Source of the DNA: Rhizoclosmatium globosum
Taxonomy: Eukaryota > Chytridiomycota > Chytridiomycetes > Chytridiales > Chytriomycetaceae
Length of the DNA: 64,000 nt
Direction of reading: 5' to 3'
Assembly (NCBI GenBank): GCA_002104985.1
Contig: MCGO01000007.1
Coordinates: forward strand, 372,001-436,000
Each line of letters starts with the position of its first letter. Positions within the stretch are counted from its first letter, which is position 1. Positions 33,901 to 44,477 of this stretch are shown in pieces. The translations under genes were made by a program, and so were the position numbers. The notes beneath the pieces are model-generated. The model did no database searches and was not told the DNA's origin. It saw only the letters and a list, made by a program, of their open reading frames with translations.

Positions 33901-35843
33901 TCGGTGATCAGAAAAGACGGTAACAGCATCTTGATCGATTTGGTCCAACGACTGGAAGAAGGAACCGTAATAGGCACCACATAAATACTTCCATTGTCTT
34001 ATAATAGATTGGTTAAGAAGAAAAAAATGCGCGGGGCTTTTACCGCATCCAACCGCAATGAGTTTGTCTGAAACTAGTGCGGCAGCTGTAATTTTTACAC
34101 CACTGCTTCCTGCTGCTGATGCCCAATATTCTCCCAAGTTCAGTTCTAGTATGAATGGATGAAAATCAGTACCTTAAAAAACACAAACAAAATTCACTCA
34201 CCAAACATATTCACCGGCTTGATCATTCCATCTCTTTTGCATCCATTCTCATCAGCAGTACCAATAACGCCAACAAACCGACCCCTCTTGATATTCTCCA
34301 CCACTTCAACCCCAACATTCACCCAAACAGGCCACCCAACAACCTTCCCCGCACTCTGAAACCCAAGAACATACTTTGGCACCCCTTCCTCACTCGACCC
34401 CCCATTCAAAACACACATAACAGTCCCCACCCTCCCCACCACCGGCTTAAAACTCGCCACCGCCGAAAAAGCACTCATCCCAGTCCCAGACTCCACACCC
34501 TTCGTCCCCAAAAGCGTCACAGCATTCACACCGTCCGAAACAACAACCGCCCCAGAGACCCCGCCGCCTGACCCAACAGTTCCACACGTCAACAGGTTCA
34601 CAGGTCCAATGAAATACACATGCGCGGATCCGCGGTCCGTAAACAGGATGATACTGCGTGCAGAGAGGAACGATCCACCCGTCCATGAGCTCGCGGATCC
34701 AGGGTCCATGGAGCAGTGGATCTGGCAGATTTGAGTGTGATCGCGTTGGAGGATGTGGCAGGTTTTTCTTTTGACGGACATGATCCAGTTTGGAGAGAAT
34801 CGGGAGATTGAGAGGGCGAGGATGGGGGAGAAGTCTGTTGGGTCGAGGGCGAGGTCTTGGAGAGGGGTTTTAGAGAGGGTCAAGGTGGAGTCTTCGAGGG
34901 TGTAGGATTCGATGCGGCCGTTGGTTGTGCCGCGGAAGAGGATGTCGGGGGTTTGTTGGCCTATTTGTGGATGGGGATTTGGTTTGAGTTGGTTGGAATA
35001 ACTTGGGTGGTGTTTGTTACCTGTCACGAGAATGCCCATTGCTCCTGTCCATCCAATTAAGCCTTTTACCACTTTTACACAGTCTAAGCTTGCTGCGTCG
35101 AGTACAACCAAACAGTCTGACAGCCCTCCACAAAGAATATATCGACTTGACGAAGAAACCTAAGTATCCCCGACAAAGTCAGAACACTCCATCAGGTTGC
35201 AAGACGAATTACAGTAAACTGTGTTATTGACGCAGGGAACGCGGCAGTTGATGATGAGAGAGCGCGTCCATCTTTCAAGTCCCACATGACGATATCGCTG
35301 TATGCAAAAGTCAGTGCATCATTTAGAGATCTTGCAGATAGTCATACTACGCACCCATCTTCCGTTCCACAGAGGACAATGTTCTCTTTGGTTGCAGCCG
35401 CATCAATGTCGAGGCGGCAGAGGGACAGGGCTGTGATGCGACGGCCTTTACCCACGAGAAGCACTGAAGGTATAAGCTATATTGATTCAGAGTCAGTTCT
35501 GATTGCTTTCAAGTTTCGAGTCGAGGTTAGGTTGGCTGACTTTGACAGACATCGGCATCGTCCGTAATCCCACTCTGTCCACTTAGAAGGTAAAGCCCCT
35601 ATGATAGCAGTGTCCTCTAATGCACCTACTGCTACTACTGCTACAATAGCTCATGTGGATGGACCAGTATCAACGCACCTCCAAGTTCCCTCCTTCAAAA
35701 CAACTTGGTTTCCAGACCATCGCGTTCCCGTCGTCCATCGCCGTCACAATCGACGCGCCGTCTTCACTCGAGACGACGAGTGTTGTCCGTGAAAGCGGAT
35801 TCGTTGCCGTCCAAAGCGCCAACGGAAACACACACGATGTCAT
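30937..35843 (-). CDS. WDR7: WDR7 / rabconnectin-3 beta-like WD40 protein
   Basis: Large minus-strand gene of about fifteen short-intron exons. First exon 35679-35843 encodes 'FPLALWTATNPLSRTTLVVS' and 'SEDGASIVTAMDDGNAMVW', matching the WDR7 start (VLW..DDGATIVTG..DGQICLW). Other WD repeats: 'VLCGTEDGDIVMWDLKDG' (about 35300) and 'NYLISGGSDQMVKIWDLE' (33794). Long middle exon about 34194-35111. The C-terminal half is helical ('MMAVELLGRGFKTWEPHLN'). The last exons read 'GHTKPVTAVAFSPDGK' and end 'FEVKFEWLGERSVKLHST' (30937-31040). In animals WDR7 pairs with DMXL proteins to regulate V-ATPase assembly. Internal exon borders were not all fixed. Confidence 0.82.
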
Positions 35844-35896
35844 TCTTTTCTCACAAATAAATAAATCTTTATTAGAAGAAGAAGACGAAGAAGAAT

Positions 35897-36793
35897 TCAC
35901 TTGGAGTCCCGCTTCATGCAGTAGTCGTGGAACCCCTGTCGCATCTCTTTCAGAAAGCGGTAAAAGTCGCGTGATTCATTCAAAAAGTTGAGCATGGCGT
36001 CGCAGTTGGGAATACTTTCAGCGGGTGAACAGTCCATGACTGAATTTGGAGGAATTTGAATTGGATTCCTCAAGACTAAAAAGACTCACGCTTATAGGTA
36101 GTTGCGGAAACATCCAACACAAATGAAAATTCTTCAGCCCAGTTCTTGCTGCTAATATTTGTAAAGATGAATCTGAGAACGTTTGCTGTAATGCCCAAAG
36201 AGAGTTAAGTCAGAGATGACTTCAAAGCAAGGCATGACTCACTCGCAACCGACACGATTCGCAGACCCAATTTGTCTTCAAAGAAGCGCATTTCCATCAG
36301 AGCCTTCTGAGCCGCTGCTTTCCTCTGGTCTACTTTTTCGTTGAGAATCGCAGTTCGTTGGTCGAGATCGTGTTTGAGTATTCTGACGTTGTTGTCGAGG
36401 GCACGCGCCTCGTCTTCGAGAGCCGCGCGTTTTGCGTCGAGGGCTTCTGCGGCGGCGGCGATTTGGGCCGCGGAAGACACGTCGGCGGCCTCGGCGCGGC
36501 GAATCTCGGAAATCAGCGACTCGGTCTGCGCCGTCTCGCCGGACACAGCCGCGCATTTGACTGCTCAGTCACACACACGAATTAAGTCAATTAAAACTAT
36601 CGCTTAAAAGTGGAGGGGCGTGTCGCTTACGTCGGTTGGCCGTCAACTGTTGGAGGTGCTGCGCTTTCGCCTCTTCCATCTCGAGCTTCTTCCGCATCAC
36701 TATCTGTCCGCACTCACTGCCAAACACTTCATTCACGCTGCCTAGCTTCGCAAACTCCGTGGCTAGTCTCTCGAGACGTTGGATGGCTTCCAT
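35897..36793 (-). CDS. SPC25: Kinetochore protein Spc25
   Basis: Four exons on the minus strand: 36631-36793, 36243-36560, 36090-36185, 35897-36039; 239 aa with phases consistent throughout. The N-terminal two thirds is coiled coil ('ALDNNVRILKHDLDQR'). The globular C-terminal domain has the Spc25 pattern: 'FFEDKLGLRIVSVA' joins 'TNVLRFIFTNIS', then 'WAEEFSFVLDVSATTYK', 'MDCSPAESIPNCDAMLNFLN' and 'RDFYRFLKEMRQGF'. It is part of the Ndc80 complex, with Spc24 at the kinetochore-proximal end. It lies 53 bp upstream of the WDR7 start on the same strand. Confidence 0.9.
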
Positions 36794-36888
36794 TTGTTGT
36801 TGTTTTTTGAGAAAGTCCGAACAAGACCAACACTTCAGGGACAACTCGCTTCTATTGATACAATTAAATAAATATAATTAAAGAAGAG

Positions 36889-38193
36889 TTATTCCAATGC
36901 ATCGCTTAAAGTTTTGATCCAGTTGAACGAAGGATCAAGGGAATACTGCCATCCCATTACTCCTGCATTCCATCCCATTTCTTTCGCTTTCGAAAAGCAC
37001 TGGGCCAGATCCCAAGCCTCCATGAATCCCGTATTCATCACTCCAGCCCTCGTAATCGGCTTCCCAACAACCACTTTCCCAACATCAACACCCTTCCCAA
37101 CAATCTCAAAAACAGAAGTCCCCTGAAACCAACCACCACTCTCATAAAACAGAGTCTGACACGTATCATACCTTGCACTCCCCTGATTATAAAACTGCAC
37201 GTTATACCAATCAACCAATTCCCCAACCTCCCGATCCACAGTCAAATACCCACCCCCTTTATACCTCCCCCGATCATCCACAAAATACGGCGCCTGAGGT
37301 GCATGACTAATCACATACCGCGGCCTCGGCAACGCCTCCCTCAAAACCCTCGTAAACGTCACAAGCCACGCCTCCCCACTCCCCGCCTCCATCGCCGCGT
37401 TATCCTCCCAATCCACATCAACGCCATCAAACCCCGACTCTTTTACAAACTCTGCCAGTCGCGTCGCGGTTTCAACTGGGTCTTTGCCTTCTGTCGTTGG
37501 GTTCTCTGTGCTTCCGAACGCGCTGACGAGGACGAGTTTTTTGGAGCGGTGGTATGCTTCAATGTAGGATGTGCGGGTTTCGGGTGGGAGGTGGGTCCAT
37601 GTGTAGGCGGCGTCCCATGCACCTGCTGAGGAGAGCCAGAAGGCGAGGATGATGATGTTGTATGGGTTTGTGGATGTCGGGGTTGGGACGCCGAGGGAGA
37701 GGTCAAAAGCTGTTTGGGCAGAGTTTGTAGACGCGTCAATGTAGACTACTTTTTTGATTTTGGGGATGGATGGAATTGTGTCTGATGGATTGGATGGATT
37801 GGGCTCAGATGTTTGTGGTGGCGGATTTTGAAGTGTGGTGGCCGTTGCAGGATTTGGTGGTGGTGGAGGGGAAGGAGGGATTGGAAGAGGGGGAGTCGGA
37901 CTTTCTTTGATAATAAGTGCACTCGTTGGTGCTGGTATTGTCCGAACAGTCGGTAAACAATATGGCGACCCATTCAAGAAACCACAAAAAGTCCCCGCAT
38001 CGCAAGTATTCGACAACTGCCATACAAGAGTCTGTGCACTTGCATAGTTGCAAATTAAGATTGAACCTTCGGTTGCACAAGCATAGATCCCGTAGTTTGC
38101 ACATCCATCACCCGCAGATAGACGCGTATTAAGACTCGATGAGGTTTGAACAAGGTATGAGGCCCACAAGAGAAGTGACAACGGTAAGAGCAT
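36889..38193 (-). CDS. Secreted GH18 chitinase with CBM19-like module (copy C)
   Basis: Intronless, 434 aa. Signal peptide 'MLLPLSLLLWASYLVQTSSS'. A six-Cys module from 'CANYGIYACATEGSILICNY' to 'CDAGTFCGFLNGSPYC' has the spacing of a CBM19 chitin-binding domain. A proline-rich linker (PPLPIPPSPPPPPNP) follows, then the GH18 barrel with 'SGFDGVDVDWED', 'ISHAPQAPYF' and 'MGWQYSLDPSFNWIKTL'. Start chosen at the Met that opens the signal peptide; the frame is open further upstream. Catalytic domain is clearly homologous to copies A and B, but the binding module differs. Frame is clean. Confidence 0.9.
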   Translation of the reverse strand: MLLPLSLLLWASYLVQTSSSLNTRLSAGDGCANYGIYACATEGSILICNYASAQTLVWQLSNTCDAGTFCGFLNGSPYCLPTVRTIPAPTSALIIKESPTPPLPIPPSPPPPPNPATATTLQNPPPQTSEPNPSNPSDTIPSIPKIKKVVYIDASTNSAQTAFDLSLGVPTPTSTNPYNIIILAFWLSSAGAWDAAYTWTHLPPETRTSYIEAYHRSKKLVLVSAFGSTENPTTEGKDPVETATRLAEFVKESGFDGVDVDWEDNAAMEAGSGEAWLVTFTRVLREALPRPRYVISHAPQAPYFVDDRGRYKGGGYLTVDREVGELVDWYNVQFYNQGSARYDTCQTLFYESGGWFQGTSVFEIVGKGVDVGKVVVGKPITRAGVMNTGFMEAWDLAQCFSKAKEMGWNAGVMGWQYSLDPSFNWIKTLSDALE

Positions 38194-38458
38194 ATGATGT
38201 GTTACAACGGGACAGATTCCAAGCAACTTAAATTTGTGCAATTCAACCGTCGCTTTCACTGAGAAAGCCACAATATCACATGCTTGGATTATTCTTGCAA
38301 GGTGTCCACCCAGTCCACCCCTAATTTTCCTTAAGCAATATATCGAACTCTTGCTTTTACAATATATCGAACTCATGGATGTCTTGCACTTCGTATGACC
38401 AATCATCATAGTTGTGTCGTATACTGAAAAGGTAATGAAGTAATCAAATTTTACTCTA

Positions 38459-40157
38459 TCAGTGCTCATGAATATATAAGTTTCCGCTCGCTTTCAAAAA
38501 CTCCTGCCGCCTCTTGTCTACCCAGTTGTCATAAATTGCTTCCATTGCATTTCCAGCTGCCCAGCAGACATACATAACTTTTGGAGAAAAGGCAAAGTCG
38601 AATGCGTGAGGTGCGTATGGGACTTCGAGGTATCCCACAGGCACAACATTATCTAGTTTTAATGTATAAGTGGTACGTTCTTATACTAGAGATTGCTATG
38701 ACAACATACCTTTCCACAACTCGCTGACAAATCCTCTGACAAGTCGTGGCAGAATAATATTATCGGAGTCCTATTTTTTAGGTTAGATGCGTTCTCCACA
38801 AACATCCCAAAACTTACGCCTTGCACTACAAAGAAAGGCATTAGTTCCTTTTTCCTCGCCTCTACGTCCATATTACACAGCAAAGTGAACGGATCAACCC
38901 AATCCAAAATACTCTTTCCAAAGAGCCGTTGACTCTCTTTTTCCTGCATTCCTACAACAGCATCCAAGAACCACCTCTTCCAATACAGATTATCATGAAC
39001 TTGTCCAATGGCAGGATAAATTGCAAGACATGCCTGGACACTTGTATCCACATCCTCAAATCCACGCTGGAACTGCGGCCAATTAGGTGTCAAAGCCGCA
39101 AGCGAACACAAGTGTCCACCCGCAGAGCCACCCGAAATCGCAATAAAGTTCGGGTCTCCACCGTGAATATGCGCGTTCTCTCTGGCCCACCGAATCGCAC
39201 GTTTGATATCAATCAGCATATCGCGGAGTTTGTGTTTTGGAGCGAGGCGGTAGTTCATGTTGAGCACGACCCAGTTTTCGTTGGATGCAAAGTGGTAACA
39301 GATTGGCATTGTTCGTTGCTGTTTGTCGCCCATGAGCCAGGCACCACCGTGGACGTAAAGGAGGACAGGTCGGTTTTTGAAACCGTTCTTTTTGCGGATG
39401 ATGTCGAGTTGCATGAATTTCTTGACGGAGTCTCCGCCTGCTGCTGCCACTTCCGCAGGATATGCATATGTGACTTGAGTGGATATAAATTTAGAAAACT
39501 TATTGATGTTTTTCTGAAGAAGCTTACCATTGTTTATCTGATCCACATCCCAAGGCTTCCAAAAGATTCCAATGGCTCCTTGAAGTGCAAACGTAAAGCT
39601 TTTCAAGTTATAAAGAAGATGAGTAAACAAACTTCCATTTGTCATGAGATTAAATACCTTGAGGGGACAGGCGGTCTGATTCTGAGGAGTTTTGCCAACT
39701 CGTCCCCAGCAGCATCCGCCTCAATCAGCTTCACGCCGCCTTCACGCACATAGGTAACCGTGTTCCTGAAAGCAAGGACCTCCTTCAGGGCCCTCCTGCG
39801 CATCCGAAACGAGTCCAAGAACATTGCCAACTGAGCGACGAGGAAGGCCGCGTTCAGGGCTCTGTAGCCGGCCAGATTCGCCGAGTTCTTCGAGTTCTTT
39901 GCGCCACCGAATCCAAAGAGCAGCGCGGCGAGTGTCACGGGCGCCTGCCACAGCGCCGTCAACATGTCGCCTCCACCAAGGCCAATGCCCATCGTGATCC
40001 ACTGGTTCCGCACAATCCGCTCAAGCTGCGCGGGCGGAAGCCGCGACAGAATTGCGAGAATGATCCGCGTCAGCTGAAGTGAGGCTACGAGTGGTCGTAC
40101 CACGGCGCCACCTGGAACTTGCATTCGCATCTTCTGGAAAAGAAATCTGTGTTTCAT
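38459..40157 (-). CDS. Alpha/beta hydrolase fold-3 protein with N-terminal membrane region
   Basis: Exons 39658-40157, 38818-39598, 38710-38770, 38459-38652 (511 aa). The N-terminal ~170 residues hold hydrophobic stretches ('APVTLAALLFGFGG', 'RALNAAFLVAQLAMFLDSF'), probably membrane embedded. Catalytic core: 'LLYVHGGAWLMG' (oxyanion), 'ISGGSAGGHLCSLA' (G-x-S-x-G), Asp in 'VVQG' spliced to 'DSDNIILPRL', and His in 'PYAPHAFDFAF'. Family resembles fold-3 esterases; substrate unknown. Exons as short as 61 nt. Start codon uncertain by a few codons (40157 or the downstream 'MRMQVPGG'). Confidence 0.82.
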
Positions 40158-40251
40158 CACTCATGGGGCACAACCAACTTCTGACATTCAGCGAAATGGA
40201 TGGTTTCAATTCAAAGATATATTGTGCAAATCGCAACTTAAGTTAGAGGAA

Positions 40252-41345
40252 TCACAGTGCTGAGAGGATGCCACGAATCATATCCCCAAGACTCAACACT
40301 CCAATAGGAACACCAAACGCGTCAACCACCCACAATCGATGAATCCTACTCTGAGAAATCTTGCTCACAGCTTCTCCGAAACTAACTCCTGGGGAAACGA
40401 CTCCTTTCAATACTCTGACCTTTCCTCGACTCACAAGTCCAAGAAAGTCACCCACTGTCATGCCTGAGGTAATAGCTTTGATTATATCTTGTACAATGCT
40501 AACATCTCCCTCAAGTACACTCTTGAAATCACTGGCCGACAATGTGTCCGCCAAGATCCCTTCATGGTCAACCACTGGAACAGCCATAAGGTTCATGGAA
40601 GCAAGGGATGTGAGCAAAGGTAATACAGGGTCGGATCTCTTTGCCAAGATTGGGCTGGAAGAGCAAAATGAACTGACGGGTGTTGCAGCAAGAGGTTTGA
40701 ATCGAATGTCAGATTCTATCAACGGTGCGAACTGAGCGATGACATCAGATTGCGAGCAGAGCTGAAAGTCAATTGGTTTCGGATGTGGGTTTTCGAGGGA
40801 GGTTGGTGGATAGATTGGGACGAGGAAACGATGAACACCTTTGTGTGATACTGGTTTCAGTATTGAACATCAACAATAACAAAGTACACCACCTTTACTC
40901 AAAGGCTCAAGCGCGAATTTAAGCTTCGAGTGGGTGTCTCCGACCCAAAGAGACATTGATTCCTCGTTTTTACCGATAATATCAACAACACGGGTTTGAG
41001 AAATCAAGTCCGTATAGTTTGTCGCGGAAGTTTCCAAGTGTTTTGATGATAGATGGAGAATCACATCAAGAATTGTGATGAGTCCAATGAGTTGTTTCTG
41101 GCCAATGCAAAGGTTTGAGTTTCCAGCCCCGAGCCAGTGGTCTTTCAGGCCGTACACAACTAGAGCTGCAGACGGGGTTTCAGTTCTTTCGTTAGATGGT
41201 CTTTATCCAGTCTTTGTCGATGAAATATACCTGTGACTTTGTTGACCTTCATAACTTCCAATGCGGTTGCCACCGAGGCATGGGCCTCAATATCAACGAG
41301 TGGCTTGGATTTGATGAGAGAGATGAGCGTGTCGTTTTCAATCAT
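40252..41345 (-). CDS. SNF4: CBS-domain protein, SNF4 / AMPK gamma-like
   Basis: Exons 41231-41345, 40893-41165, 40252-40850; 328 aa, close to the length of yeast Snf4. Four CBS repeats are recognisable: 'PLVDIEAHASVATALEVM', 'LIGLITILDVILHLSSK', 'VPVVDHEGILADTLSASDFK' and 'IHRLWVVDAFGVPIGVLSL'. The splice into exon 3 restores 'SHKGVHRFLVPIYPP', a typical linker between CBS pairs in gamma subunits. It would bind adenine nucleotides and regulate the SNF1/AMPK kinase; a plain CBS protein (Sds23-like) is the alternative. It is divergent from the thiol dioxygenase gene. Confidence 0.75.
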
Positions 41346-41407
41346 TTTCTTTTGAGGCGAACAAGGGCCAAGAAGTGCTTTTGTTGAGTTGCCACTGCCT
41401 GACTCAT
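41342..41407 (-). promoter_or_regulatory. Upstream ORF overlapping the SNF4-like start codon
   Basis: A 21-codon reading frame (starting M-S-Q-A-V-A-T-Q-Q-K) ends in TGA that overlaps the main ATG as ATGA. If the leader is unspliced, initiation at the main start would require leaky scanning or termination-reinitiation. Confidence 0.5.
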
Positions 41408-41890
41408 TCTTACGAAATCCTTACATAAACTTACTACTTCCACATAGAAGAGTCTCAACACACAATACACATTAAATATCAACGGAAAAGAGCACTCTTT
41501 TTTATAATGTCACTATTAATGTTCTATAGTGTGTCTTGTCCCTCGCCACTTCTTTCACTGTTGCGGCTTTCATCATTGATTGTCAGTGTTCATATCTCAA
41601 TAAGAGTATCATATTTACGATCCACGGAGTTTCGTATCGCATTTCGGCCAATCCAAAACATTTGAAACGGATGGTTCCTTTCCCATTCATTATGACTCAT
41701 AAAGGTGCTTCCAGAATTTTTCCCGATCCCAAGACTCTCCGAAAAGTGTTTCTGCTGGAAGTGTATCAGACGTCATAGCTCGCCGCACTGCCCGTCTCTG
41801 TGCCCTTAAACCGTACTTAGTCACTATCCTTTGTGGTGAGTAGGCTTTGTTGGGGCTGGGTACTCGGGGCCGGAAGGAGAGTAACCATTC
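41408..41890. other. Divergent promoter region, no gene seen
   Basis: Shared spacer between the SNF4-like gene (minus) and the thiol dioxygenase gene (plus). A plus-strand frame at 41536-41778 is open but has no motif and no typical start context. Confidence 0.45.
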
Positions 41891-43188
41891 ATGAAAATCA
41901 GCTTCTCTGACAGAAACAAGCTACCGCCAACGATGCTTCTTACCGCTATTGGCCTTGTCGCCCATGAACTCTTCACTAATCCGTCAGAACGAGCAGCAGA
42001 CCTGGAGGAGGCCCTGACACTGCTCTTGGAGAGACTCACTCCGGCCATGTTAAAGCTAGAGGTGCGTTGAATCACTATGATTCACTCATGGAACACTTTG
42101 TTTTGCTTTATTACTCATCCTTGGCAACCTCCAATCAGAAACCTCCTTCGTCGCCCATTGAGTACTCAAACATTTACGATTGTCCTGCATTCAACATCGC
42201 CGCCTTTGTTATCCGCAAGGGCGAGACCATGCCCATTCACGATCACCCCAATATGACTGTATTTACGAAATTGATTCATGGAGACCTTCATGTGAAGACG
42301 TTTGAGTTGATGGATGAAACTGGGCCAGTTCGACGTGCCAGAGTCATCACTGACAAGATTTGCACTGCCTCAACAACAACTCCATCCAACTCATTCACAT
42401 CATCGTCAAATCAACATTCTTCGCCATCAGCTCATCCACCATCGCCCGCTTTGACACATGCATCAGAACCTTACTCAACAGAAACAATCTTCAAAATATT
42501 CCCCTCTGATGGCCCCAACCTTCACTCATATAGTGCTGTGTCCGATTATGCCATCATTGTTGACATTATGGGCCCTCCCTATGCGGTCGGAGAGAGGGAA
42601 ATCACTTACTTCAAGGAGGTTCCCTTATCCAACAACAACACCACTGAATTTGTAGTGGAAAATGGATCCACTCCTTCTTCAGCTGCCCTATTCGATTCAT
42701 TTTCTTCTTCATCATCGGACTCTTGTATACCCACAACTGGTTCTGTGAAACGGAAACGATCTGAAACTGGTCTTTCGGACGATGCTGCAGATCAGGTTGT
42801 TGCAAAGAAACAAACTTCATCATCTCAGAACTCTAATTCGTCGACTGTGGTGTCGACCTTCAATCAACATTATTGTCGGAAAGGGGCTTTGGTCTCGCCC
42901 ACAAATTCTGCAAAGTCTTTTGACGATATGTGTTCGGCAGCCAAATGCATTCATGAATCAAACGGAGGATCAAATGCGTCATTTTGTCAGTTGCAAGTGG
43001 ATCCGTCGGGGGAAATGGAAGTGACGGAGAAGGAATACCAAGGCCTCCCTGTTCGTGACTTTTTGAAGCTTCTCGAAATTGCCCATCTTAATGGAAAAGA
43101 TCGAGTTGTGGAGACTTTGAAGATTTGTGATAGGATTGGCAAAACATTTGACCGACTTGTGGCAAGTTTGGTTGTTGCACAAAGTTGA
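41891..43188 (+). CDS. Thiol dioxygenase (ADO / plant cysteine oxidase family) with long insertions
   Basis: Exons 41891-42061 and 42139-43188, 406 aa. The cupin core shows the family signatures: 'IYDCPAFNIAAFVIRKGETM', 'PIHDHPNMTVFTKLIHGDLH' (His metal ligands), 'IFPSDGPNLHSYSAVSD' and 'VDIMGPPYAVGEREITYFKE'. Members oxidise N-terminal Cys or cysteamine and act as O2 sensors. Relative to the ~270-aa human ADO, this protein has a Ser/Thr-rich insert (about residues 150-185) and a ~150-residue extension after 'YFKEVP'. The extension has poly-Ser and a basic 'SVKRKRSE' that could be a nuclear signal. Start chosen at the first ATG giving the helix 'LTAIGLVAHELF'. Confidence 0.82.
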
Positions 43189-43281
43189 GGGTTGCAGATG
43201 AATAAGGATATTTCTAGATCGCGTGTAATAATAAAATGTGCAATATTTCATGGGGTATTACTTCGTGCTTTTATTTGGGTT

Positions 43282-44281
43282 TCATCGAGTACGATCATAT
43301 AAAGCAGTCTCCTTCCATATTGTGACGACAACAACTACACCACCCCTGACAGATTCATCGAGCTTTCCCCATGCCTTCTTTACAAGTTTAGCGACTTTTC
43401 CATTTGGAACGAATATGTGCAAGATCCAACTGCATTCAGAACCTTGCACAGGAGCAAACAAGGATTTTCGCGCAAAAGCGACACCACGTAACTTCTTTTC
43501 CAAAATACGGGATGCGCCGTCCAAATCAGCTCCATCAAACACACGCGTAACAGATACAGAAACGTTTGCTGTGCCCCATTTGATCAAGTAATCCGTCATA
43601 GAGCCTCCTGAAGGAAAGTATCGAATGTCCATTTCAGTAGCAATCAATGTCGTGTCATTCGAAAACAACAGACGCGACAAGACTTCCACCGACAAGCACT
43701 CCGAAACAACTGAATCACCACCTGCATTTGGAGTCACCAGAACTTGGTGGGCAGCTTCTCCGAGCTTGATGCTCATGTTCTCCAGTCGATCCACTGCTGA
43801 ACACTTGCCCTTCTTCAAAAGTGACACAGCAGAGCTCTTGTTTCGTGTTGTAGTCATGACACAAAAGAAACCAGGATGTTTAAGGAACCGTGATCCAACG
43901 AGAGAGCGGGCAACATACAAAGCAGAATGTGACATTCGGAGAACGACGCCGTCAGAGGGACATACGACCGTGTCAACTCCATATGCACCAAACTTGAAGA
44001 GCCGTAAGACGTCACGACGTGTTACTGTTGTAGTTGTGGCGTCGTTGCTGTCTTCACAGACAGCATCGTACAAGCCAGCGATTTGTTGAAACGAATTGGT
44101 CTCCTCTTTCACAACAGCGAAGACGTTGGTGTTTTTCACAGTGCCCTTGGTAAAAACGCATTTCGATAGGCAAATCGCCAACGGCCCCAGGGCTGGACCC
44201 GTCGGAACCAGTGGAGGAGCTGGAGGAAGACGAAGACACGGTGGACGTTGTAGTAGTAGTGGTTGTAGTAGTAGAAGTCAT
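43282..44281 (-). CDS. Hypothetical protein; N-terminus frame unresolved
   Basis: The body is open from about 44181 to 43282 and looks conserved in composition ('RRDVLRLFKFGAYGVDTVVC', 'VVLRMSHSALYVARSLVGSR', 'RYFPSGGSMTDYLIKWGT', 'FVPNGKVAKLVKKAW'). No ATG exists in that frame upstream. The only good ATG (44281) opens a Thr/Ser-rich stretch in another frame ('MTSTTTTTTTTTSTVSSS'), so one base is gained or lost in the repetitive 44185-44270 stretch. I do not recognise the family. Convergent with the thiol dioxygenase gene, 93 bp apart. Confidence 0.6.
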
Positions 44282-44477
44282 TTGTTGTTATCTGAAGTCG
44301 GTTTGGGCTATGCAATTTTGAAATGAAAAAGAATGGGAATGGCGATGTGGTTTTATTCAAGGAATTCAAAAACTTGACCACAGTCCGATATTCGATTTGG
44401 ACGAAATGCCGACCTGTGCCACAAGAACAGAATTAATGATATCTCTATTTGATTTATTTTGCTTGGCCAGCAAGTTT

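Noticed and set aside
38929..39753. 274-codon plus-strand open frame
   Set aside because: Antisense of the second alpha/beta hydrolase and its first intron. No motif of its own.
41536..41778. 80-codon plus-strand open frame in the divergent promoter
   Set aside because: No motif, and not linkable in frame to the thiol dioxygenase start.
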